Assembly (NCBI GenBank): GCA_017550525.1
Contig: JAFZOU010000068.1
Span: 1 to 64,000 of the forward strand
Reading direction: 5' to 3'
Source: Bacteroidales bacterium
GTDB taxonomy: Bacteria; Bacteroidota; Bacteroidia; Bacteroidales; UBA932
Length of the DNA: 64,000 nucleotides
Below, in pieces: positions 43,352 through 49,543 of this stretch. Numbering within the stretch: the stretch's first letter is position 1; every line of letters starts with the position of its first letter. The notes beneath the pieces were generated by a model. That model made no database searches and was not told the origin of the DNA. It saw nothing but the letters and a program-made list of their open reading frames with translations. Position numbers and translations under genes: made by a program.

Positions 43352-44820
43352 CCTTCCTGACACTCATACTTGCCGCTGTTATCGGCCTTGTTCCTGCGCC
43401 TGTGGAGTATTCTCCAAAGACCTGCCACACCTCTTTCAGGAAGGCGGTGGCGGAGCTTGAGCCCTGGCAGCAGAAAGAGGCTTACAGACTTACCATAAAG
43501 GGCAAGAAGGTTAAGATTGAAGCTCTCACTGATGAAGGGAGGTTCCGTGCACAGACCTCTCTGGAGCAGTTAAGGGCCCTTGGAGAACTGCCCCAGGGCA
43601 CCATCTTTGACTATCCTCGCCTTCAGCACCGCGGGCTTATGATTGACGAGTCCCGAAGTTTCAAAGGCATTGTTTTTCTCAAGAAGCAGGTGGACGCAAT
43701 GGCTCTTCTAAAGCTCAATGTCCTCCATCTTCACCTTGATGACAGCGCCGGCTGGAGGATAGAGATTGACTCATTCCCGCTCCTCACTGAAAAGACCGCT
43801 TTCCGGCTTGGTTACACCTATCACGAATGGGAGGCCGGGAAATACAGGTTCTCCACGGCCGATGACCCGTCGGCCTACGGCGGATACTATACTAAAGCAC
43901 AGCTACGGGAACTTGTGGAATATGCCGCAGAGCGCTTTATAACGGTGATTCCTGAAATTGAAATGCCCGGGCATTCTATGGAAGTGGGTTATGCATATCC
44001 GGAGGTCCTGTGTACTTTGGAAGACGGTACCGTTTGCCGAGGCGCCTGGGACCTTTGCCCCGGAACTGAAGCAACTTACAGGCTCCTTGAAGGCGTACTT
44101 GAAGAAGTGATGGAGGTATTCCCCTCCCCGTTCATTCATATCGGAGGAGACGAGGCAGTGATGAAAACCTGGCCGGACTGTCCCAAGTGCAGGGCCCTTA
44201 TGAAAAGGGAGGGCTACACATCCGTAAAACAGCTCCAGGGATACCTGGTGCGTCGTATAGAGTCCTTTGTGAAGGCCCACGGAAGGCGTATTATCGGCTG
44301 GGATGAAATCCTTGAGACGGGGGTCCCGGAAGATGCAGTGGTCCAGAGCTGGAGAGGAGTTTCCGGAGGACAGAAGGCATCGGCCTCAGGACATCAGGTG
44401 ATAATGTCCCCCAACACCCACTGCTACTACAATTACTATCAGGACCTTATCCGGAAGGAGCCAAAGGCCGTAGGAGAACTGGTTTCCCTGCGCTTTACCT
44501 ATGGCTATGAGCCCCTTGCCCCGGGGATGGCACCCGAGCATCTTCTTGGCGTCCAGGCCAATCTATGGACGGAACTTATCCCAACGCCGGAGCACGCGGA
44601 GTATATGCTCTATCCAAGGCTCTTTGCCCTTGCAGAGACTGCGTGGACTCCTTCATCGGCCAAAGAATACAAGGGATTCCGGAAACGCGCCAGGAGGCTT
44701 CTTGACGTATTCTGGGCACGCGGATACAATACTTTTGATATGGACACGGAGAGCGACCTTGCACGCTCCGGCCTCCAGCGCTTCCCTCCCGAGGGGCAGC
44801 CAATACCAATTGACGACTAA
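43348..44820 (+). CDS. GH20 beta-N-acetylhexosaminidase
   Basis: Protein of 490 residues with a short signal peptide. A small N-terminal GH20b domain (residues 20-90) is followed by the barrel: HRGLMIDESRSFKGIVFL, LNVLHLHLDDSAGWRIEI, VIPEIEMPGHSMEV and the catalytic pair D268-E269 in IHIGGDEAV. In this family the acetamido group of the substrate is the nucleophile, so GlcNAc or GalNAc is released from non-reducing ends. This is the clearest substrate clue for the locus: HexNAc-containing glycans. It overlaps the NAGPA gene by 4 bp and precedes the GntR regulator by 11 bp. Confidence 0.94.
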   Translation: MTFLTLILAAVIGLVPAPVEYSPKTCHTSFRKAVAELEPWQQKEAYRLTIKGKKVKIEALTDEGRFRAQTSLEQLRALGELPQGTIFDYPRLQHRGLMIDESRSFKGIVFLKKQVDAMALLKLNVLHLHLDDSAGWRIEIDSFPLLTEKTAFRLGYTYHEWEAGKYRFSTADDPSAYGGYYTKAQLRELVEYAAERFITVIPEIEMPGHSMEVGYAYPEVLCTLEDGTVCRGAWDLCPGTEATYRLLEGVLEEVMEVFPSPFIHIGGDEAVMKTWPDCPKCRALMKREGYTSVKQLQGYLVRRIESFVKAHGRRIIGWDEILETGVPEDAVVQSWRGVSGGQKASASGHQVIMSPNTHCYYNYYQDLIRKEPKAVGELVSLRFTYGYEPLAPGMAPEHLLGVQANLWTELIPTPEHAEYMLYPRLFALAETAWTPSSAKEYKGFRKRARRLLDVFWARGYNTFDMDTESDLARSGLQRFPPEGQPIPIDD

Positions 44821-44831
44821 CATACGGTTAT

Positions 44832-45860
44832 ATGATTTTCAAAATCGACGGGGGCAGTAAAGAGCCCATCTACAAACAACTTGTGTTGCAGGTAAAAAGA
44901 GCCCTGCACGACGGAAGCCTTAAGGCGGGAGAGCAGATTCCTTCAATGAACGACCTTTCGGCAAAGCTTGGCATTTCAAGGGAAACCGTGAAAAAGGCAT
45001 ACGGCGTCCTTGTGGAGAACGGCCTTATTGTGCCCAAACACGGAAAGGGCTTCTATGCGACCGACCTTGAGAAAGGTGGGCGCCCCCAGGTGCTTGTTAT
45101 CTTTGACAAGTTCTCCGTTTACAAGCAGATCCTTTTCAACGCCTTCGCCGAGAAAGTTGGAGATAGGGCCGATATAACCATAGTGAACCACAACCAGAGC
45201 CTGGACCTTCTTACGTACTACCTGGACAACTATCTGGACGATTTTGACTACTACGTGGTAACGCCTCACTTCCCTCTGGATTCGGAGACCCAGGCCGGCG
45301 TCCTGAAGCAGCTTGCCCGCATCCCTAACCGTAAACTCATTATGCTGGACCGCCTGCAGCCGGACTATCCCGGAAACTACGGAGCGGTATACCAGGATTT
45401 TGAGTCGGATATCTACGACGGCCTTGCGCAGGGCTTCGAGAAAGGGCCCCATACCGACTGCCGGATGAGGGTAATCACCCTCCCCGAGTCACTCTACGGT
45501 TCCATCATTCGGCGCGGCGTGGAGCGTTTCTGCAAGGACTATGAGATACCGGTGTCTTTTTACTACACCGCTCCCGAAGAGATTTCACGTGGAGACATCT
45601 TCCTGGTGCTGAACTCTCAGCTGGACGAAGGCCTTGTGAGCCTGGTGAGAAAAATATCGGCCTGGAATCTTACCATCGGTGAAGACGTGAAGATTATCTC
45701 ATACAACGAATTCCCTATGAACGAGCTTGTCCTTGGCGGACTCACCACCGTTTCCACGGATTTCTGGGAGATGGGACGCCTTGCGGCCGATATGATTACA
45801 GGCCACAAACTGGGCAAACTGCGTTGCCCGTTCAGGATGAACCGCAGGCACACCTTCTGA
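44832..45860 (+). CDS. GntR-family regulator with LacI-like sugar-binding domain
   Basis: Protein of 342 residues. Residues 1-75 are a GntR winged helix (YKQLVLQVKRALHDGSLKAG, LSAKLGISRETVKKAYGVL). The rest is a periplasmic-binding-protein-like domain (PQVLVIFDKFSVYKQILFN, MLDRLQPDYPGNYGAVYQDF, GGLTTVSTDFWEMGRLAADM), as in many Bacteroidota carbohydrate regulators. It is the last gene of the 20-kb locus. The shared 16-bp element at 25755 and 45918 brackets it, which makes it the likely regulator of both transcripts. Confidence 0.9.
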   Translation: MIFKIDGGSKEPIYKQLVLQVKRALHDGSLKAGEQIPSMNDLSAKLGISRETVKKAYGVLVENGLIVPKHGKGFYATDLEKGGRPQVLVIFDKFSVYKQILFNAFAEKVGDRADITIVNHNQSLDLLTYYLDNYLDDFDYYVVTPHFPLDSETQAGVLKQLARIPNRKLIMLDRLQPDYPGNYGAVYQDFESDIYDGLAQGFEKGPHTDCRMRVITLPESLYGSIIRRGVERFCKDYEIPVSFYYTAPEEISRGDIFLVLNSQLDEGLVSLVRKISAWNLTIGEDVKIISYNEFPMNELVLGGLTTVSTDFWEMGRLAADMITGHKLGKLRCPFRMNRRHTF

Positions 45861-45877
45861 TTTTATGCCCCTTACTA

Positions 45878-45908
45878 TTGCGTAAGAGCAAAATAATCCC
45901 TATATTTG
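45878..45908 (+). promoter_or_regulatory. Promoter of the collagen-like lipoprotein gene
   Basis: TTGC -33 box (45878-45881), 19 bp, perfect TATATTTG -7 box (45901-45908). The start codon is 68 bp downstream, leaving room for the operator and an AT-rich leader. Confidence 0.85.
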
Positions 45909-45917
45909 CATTAGAAT

Positions 45918-45933
45918 ACCACAGTACACCACA
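45918..45933. promoter_or_regulatory. Second copy of the shared operator-like element
   Basis: accacagtacaccaca, identical over 16 bases to 25755-25770 and lying 9 bp after the -7 box (1 bp in the other promoter). Both would cover the early transcript region, which suits repression or road-blocking. Bound protein inferred to be the GntR regulator next door. Confidence 0.7.
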
Positions 45934-45976
45934 CTTTAATAATATTTATTATCTACATAACTAATTCATTATCAGC

Positions 45977-48652
45977 ATGAGAAAACTCTTTAAAGTATTC
46001 CTCGCTCTTACAGCAGGCCTGGCTATTGCCAGCTGCGCCAAAGAGTACGACGACACTGAGCTCAAGGGCAAAGTTGACGCCCTTGACAAGAAAGTGTCCA
46101 CACTGGAACAGAAGGTGAATGCCCTCTCAGAGCAGGTCACCGGTATCGCTGCCACCATTGAAGAATGGAAGAAAGGCGGTTTCGTAGAGTCCATCCAGGA
46201 GATTGAAGGCGGGTACACCATCAATTTCGTAGGCGGCAAAACCGTTACCCTCTATAACGGTAAGGATGGTAAGGATGGTAAGGACGGCACCAATGGTACT
46301 GACGGTACTGACGGCACCAATGGTACAAACGGAACCAACGGTACAGACGGCGAAAACGGCAAAACCCCTCAGATCATCAGCTACAATGATGAACTTGTAT
46401 GGGCAATTGACGGACAGCCTATCCTTGTGGGCGGTAAGCCCGTTCCTGCAAACGTAGTTCCTACCTTCCAGATTAAGGAAGACGGCCATCTCTGGATGAC
46501 CCTCTCCGGCGCCGAGACAGACCTTGGTAAGGTGGTTGGCGAAGACGGCGCAGGCGGCGGAGCTGCCGGTGACAGCATCCTCAAGTCCATTGAAAAATCG
46601 CCCGATGGCAAAAGCCTGGTTTTCACCCTGAATGGTGATCCCGAGGTAGTGTATGAGATTCCCTTCGCCACATCTTTCAAGCTTGTTATCGCCAATAAGG
46701 AATACGAAACAACCGCAGGTGCAACCGTGAAGATTGACTTTGAGGTTCAGAACGGAGAAGGCGCAGAAGTAGACTGCTTTGCAGGCGGCCTGTACGATGC
46801 AAAGATCGTTGGCAACCAGGTGGTTGTAGACGTTCCCAATCCTTTCCAGGCAGGTAAGGTACTGGTTTGGGCCCAGAATGACAAGGGTCTCTCCTCAATG
46901 GTGAAACTCTCCTTCATCGCATCCGCAGAACTTGTGGTGGTTACTCCCGCAGACGAGATTGCTGCAATCCCTGCTGCCGCAGGAGACTTTGAGATTTCCC
47001 TCACTTCCAATGTAGATGTAAAGGTAAATGAACCCGCCGTAGACTGGGTATCTGCTGTCATCACCAAGGCCGATTACACCCTCACCCTTACCCTCACCGA
47101 GAATGAAACCGGTGAGCCACGTGAGACCGACATAGAAGTAATACGCAAGGACAACGGCAATCTTGTCCAGAAGATCCATATCGTACAGCTTGGCGTAGAC
47201 CTTATCCCCAAGGTGACCATTGATTTCACCGCACAGGGATACGCAAACGCCCAGGATCTCACCAATCTCACAGTTGACGATATCACTGTTACCTTTGACA
47301 AGGCAACTGGTGCCAACCCTCCCAAGTATTATACCAGCCCTGCTGGAGCTCGCACTTACGCCGGCAACATCACTACAATAACCTCTGCAAAGTACTACAT
47401 AAAATCCATCAAGATTACTTACGACAAGAGCAAGGCTTTTGCAGCTACCCCTGACAGTGGTGCCTTGAGCACGGTTGACTCATCTACGGAACTCTGGACA
47501 GCAGCCGCTGAAGAAGGCGTTGCATCCGTGGCATTCACAACCGACACCGGCGGTCAGGCCCGCTACCAGAAGATGATCATCTACCTTGGCGACGAAATCC
47601 CCGCCACCCCCAAGGAACTCACCATCAAGACCCTGTTTGCCAAGAATTCTACTGATACGGAAGCCTGGAACACATATTATGGCGGCACTCCCGGAACAGA
47701 CCGCAACATCGCCATGGATGATGATTACGTCTATATTGCCGAGAGTTCAGCTGCAGCAAAGCTTTGGGCAATCAGTATTGCAGATCCCAACCAGGCAAAA
47801 CTGGTAAATGTAGAAGGTGTCTCCGGAGGCGCTCATGCCCTGACCTGCCCCCGTGTTGTAAAGAACACTGACGCAAACGTTAACGGCGGCAAAGATGTTC
47901 TCATCTGCTCCAACCTTACCCGCGGAGGAGAGGACCCCAAACTTTATATGTGGGCCAATGGCATTGACAACGCCCCCAAGGCAATCACACTTACCACATG
48001 GGCCACAGACAACTGGTATGGAGACACATTCACTGTCTGGGGAACTCTCCAGGATGGTGTCCTGCTGTTTGACAAGACAGATGGCAGCGGTAATGGTGTT
48101 GTCACTTTCCTCCTGAATGGTGTTCCTGCCGGTAGCAGCATGTATCTGGTAGGACGTATCAAGACAGTTGATGCATTTGGTTCACACACCGGAGTCTGTG
48201 CTTTCTATCCCATCCCGGACGGAACTGCCGGTGTCTATTCTCCCGGACGCGGTACAGAGGCACGCGGACAGTTTGCCACTCTTGGTAATTCCCTGAAGAC
48301 AGAGGGCGGTATTGCCGTTACCCTTTCCCCTCTTGACTATGATGAGGGCACCAACGGTTTCGTTCTTGGTTACAATTTCGTTGAATGGGAAGGCTACCGC
48401 TATGTCGTATACGGTAACTTCGTTAACAACAAGACAGGTTATGTCCGTGTAAGGCAGGGAGAACTTACAGACAGCTGGAACAAGGTTGCAAGTACCGGCA
48501 CCCGTCTGTACCGTCGTGATCTTGTATCCGGTGGCCTTGCAGCCAGCAACAGCGGCATGGATATTACCACCAGAGTGATTAACGGAGATCTTTACATAGC
48601 TGCACAGATGCAGAACGTGGGCTTCGGCCTCTACAAACTCTGCTACGAATAA
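45977..48652 (+). CDS. Large surface lipoprotein: coiled coil, collagen-like repeats, BACON and propeller-like domains
   Basis: Protein of 891 residues. Order: lipoprotein signal (LTAGLAIASC, residue 20), coiled coil (about 27-65, KGKVDALDKKVSTLEQKVNA), a DUF4988-type segment (WKKGGFVESIQEIEGGYTI), eleven Gly-X-Y triplets (residues 95-128, GKDG and GTNG type), a possible carbohydrate-binding beta-sandwich, a BACON-like domain near 320-400, and a C-terminal region with DRNIAMDDDYVYIAESSA and WYGDTFTVWGTLQDG that matches the lipoprotein at 36299. The coiled coil plus collagen segment could build a trimeric stalk. No enzymatic motif. Monocistronic, with its own promoter and terminator, and probably co-regulated with the locus upstream. 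Confidence 0.82.
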   Translation: MRKLFKVFLALTAGLAIASCAKEYDDTELKGKVDALDKKVSTLEQKVNALSEQVTGIAATIEEWKKGGFVESIQEIEGGYTINFVGGKTVTLYNGKDGKDGKDGTNGTDGTDGTNGTNGTNGTDGENGKTPQIISYNDELVWAIDGQPILVGGKPVPANVVPTFQIKEDGHLWMTLSGAETDLGKVVGEDGAGGGAAGDSILKSIEKSPDGKSLVFTLNGDPEVVYEIPFATSFKLVIANKEYETTAGATVKIDFEVQNGEGAEVDCFAGGLYDAKIVGNQVVVDVPNPFQAGKVLVWAQNDKGLSSMVKLSFIASAELVVVTPADEIAAIPAAAGDFEISLTSNVDVKVNEPAVDWVSAVITKADYTLTLTLTENETGEPRETDIEVIRKDNGNLVQKIHIVQLGVDLIPKVTIDFTAQGYANAQDLTNLTVDDITVTFDKATGANPPKYYTSPAGARTYAGNITTITSAKYYIKSIKITYDKSKAFAATPDSGALSTVDSSTELWTAAAEEGVASVAFTTDTGGQARYQKMIIYLGDEIPATPKELTIKTLFAKNSTDTEAWNTYYGGTPGTDRNIAMDDDYVYIAESSAAAKLWAISIADPNQAKLVNVEGVSGGAHALTCPRVVKNTDANVNGGKDVLICSNLTRGGEDPKLYMWANGIDNAPKAITLTTWATDNWYGDTFTVWGTLQDGVLLFDKTDGSGNGVVTFLLNGVPAGSSMYLVGRIKTVDAFGSHTGVCAFYPIPDGTAGVYSPGRGTEARGQFATLGNSLKTEGGIAVTLSPLDYDEGTNGFVLGYNFVEWEGYRYVVYGNFVNNKTGYVRVRQGELTDSWNKVASTGTRLYRRDLVSGGLAASNSGMDITTRVINGDLYIAAQMQNVGFGLYKLCYE
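46259..46360 (+). repeat. Collagen-like triplet-coding repeat
   Basis: Nine-base units of the type ggtaaggat, ggtactgac and ggtaccaat encode eleven successive Gly-X-Asp/Asn triplets. The DNA units are near-identical, so copy number may vary between strains. Confidence 0.8.
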
Positions 48653-48674
48653 TCTCAACTGTTATACCACACTT

Positions 48675-48711
48675 TCAGGGCAGCCCCACAGAGGGTTGCC
48701 CTGTTTGTTTT
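48675..48711 (+). terminator. Intrinsic terminator, first copy of a 37-bp direct repeat
   Basis: The hairpin agggcagcc/ggttgccct (one G.T pair) is followed by tgtttgttttt. It ends the lipoprotein transcript. The same 37 bases recur at 49372-49408. The TTTG in its tail also serves as the -33 box of the next promoter. Confidence 0.85.
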
Positions 48712-48734
48712 TACAATTCTTTTGTTTACTTTTG
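48704..48734 (+). promoter_or_regulatory. Promoter of the MntA/HepT-type cassette
   Basis: TTTG (48704-48707), 19 bp, TACTTTTG (48727-48734): a full consensus match. The -33 box lies inside the T-rich tail of the upstream terminator, and the ATG is only 5 bp after the -7 box, so the transcript is probably leaderless or nearly so. Confidence 0.8.
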
Positions 48735-48739
48735 CAGAT

Positions 48740-49039
48740 ATGAATGTGTCAACCAGCATACTTTTGGACAAAATAAGATATGTCCTTTCCAATGAGCCAG
48801 TAAATAGAGCCTGGCTGTTTGGATCGTATGCAAGAGGACAGGAAACCAGTTCCAGCGACATAGATATTCTTGTAGAGATGGCTCCCAACGACCTCACCAT
48901 GCTGGGATTCCTCAAAATCCAGACAAAACTGGAGAAGGCAACAAAGAGGCCGGTAGACCTCATAGAGGATGAATGTCTGGAAGACTTTGCCAGGGAAAGT
49001 GCCGAAAAAGACAAAATCTTGTTCTATGAAGCAGTTTGA
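48740..49039 (+). CDS. MntA-like nucleotidyltransferase antitoxin
   Basis: Protein of 99 residues. I use the ATG at 48740, since the longer frame starts upstream of the -7 box. It has the minimal nucleotidyltransferase signature GSYARGQ (28-34) with D40 and D42 in SSDIDILVE and a third aspartate in RPVDLIEDE. In studied MNT/HEPN pairs this enzyme adds AMP groups to the toxin near its active site and so silences it. It overlaps the toxin gene by 14 bp. The A+T-rich codon use differs from the neighbouring glycan genes, suggesting transfer. Confidence 0.88.
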   Translation: MNVSTSILLDKIRYVLSNEPVNRAWLFGSYARGQETSSSDIDILVEMAPNDLTMLGFLKIQTKLEKATKRPVDLIEDECLEDFARESAEKDKILFYEAV

Positions 49040-49367
49040 AGACAACACATCAGTCCTCAGAAGGATTTTGGACAATATCTCCAATATTGAATCGCTTCTA
49101 CTGACAACAACTGAAGAGTCTTTTCTCAATAACCTGAAGGACTATAATGCCATTTGCCTTGAATTTATTCAAATTGGAGAAAAAGTCAATTTGCTTTCTG
49201 ATGATTTCTATAACCTGCATCCAAGTGTACCTTGGCATGAATTATATGGTTTGAGAAACCGTATAGTCCACGGGTATGACAAAGTCAATAAATCAATAAT
49301 ATGGGCAACCCTCCAGCAAGATTTGCCCGTCATTAAATCCGAGATTCAAGATATCATCAACCAATAA
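49026..49367 (+). CDS. HepT-like HEPN ribonuclease toxin
   Basis: Protein of 113 residues, all helical. I start at the ATG at 49026, which is the first that gives the normal HepT length. The catalytic RX4H motif is R77-H82 in GLRNRIVHGY, and the tyrosine after HG is the residue AMPylated in related pairs. Expected to cleave RNA unless modified by the MntA-like partner encoded immediately upstream. The pair lies between two identical 37-bp terminator repeats. Confidence 0.88.
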   Translation: MKQFEDNTSVLRRILDNISNIESLLLTTTEESFLNNLKDYNAICLEFIQIGEKVNLLSDDFYNLHPSVPWHELYGLRNRIVHGYDKVNKSIIWATLQQDLPVIKSEIQDIINQ

Positions 49368-49371
49368 CGAC

Positions 49372-49408
49372 TCAGGGCAGCCCCACAGAGGGTTGCCCTG
49401 TTTGTTTT
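49372..49408 (+). terminator. Intrinsic terminator, second copy of the 37-bp direct repeat
   Basis: Identical in all 37 bases to 48675-48711, positioned 2 bp after the toxin stop codon. It terminates the cassette. The pair of repeats brackets the toxin-antitoxin genes exactly (period 697 bp). Confidence 0.88.
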
Positions 49409-49432
49409 CAGCTTATGCCGGTACTGAACGTT

Positions 49433-49519
49433 CACGTTTTGGGTCAAAAATGTGCTCGGCAAGTACCAATTGGTACTAGGGATGCACGTTTTGAGGCCAA
49501 AATGTGCTTGGCGAGTACC
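49433..49519. repeat. Two tandem copies of a REP-like repeat with a central palindrome
   Basis: Copies at 49433-49467 and 49485-49519 (35 bp each, 30 identical positions) begin cacgttttg and end gagtacc or aagtacc. Each holds a small hairpin of the form ttttg...caaaa. Between them gtaccaattggtac (49463-49476) is a perfect 14-bp palindrome. A related sequence, inverted, is at 58165-58187 before the RAYT transposase start. Confidence 0.65.
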
Positions 49520-49537
49520 GCTTTTTTTGTATCTTTG
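49507..49537 (+). promoter_or_regulatory. Promoter of the GH89-EEP gene
   Basis: TATCTTTG -7 box (49530-49537) with TTG about 20 bp upstream (49508-49510), inside the second REP-like repeat. The ATG follows 6 bp later. This is why the upstream reading-frame extension to 49415 is not taken as coding. Confidence 0.7.
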
Positions 49538-49543
49538 GGTAGG

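Noticed and set aside
46259..46360. Short regular repeats considered as a CRISPR array
   Set aside because: The 9-bp units have no spacers and encode collagen-like Gly-X-Y triplets in frame.
49415..49543. N-terminal extension of the GH89 protein by 43 residues
   Set aside because: It would run through the REP-like repeats and the -7 box. The ATG at 49544 gives a normal lipoprotein signal.
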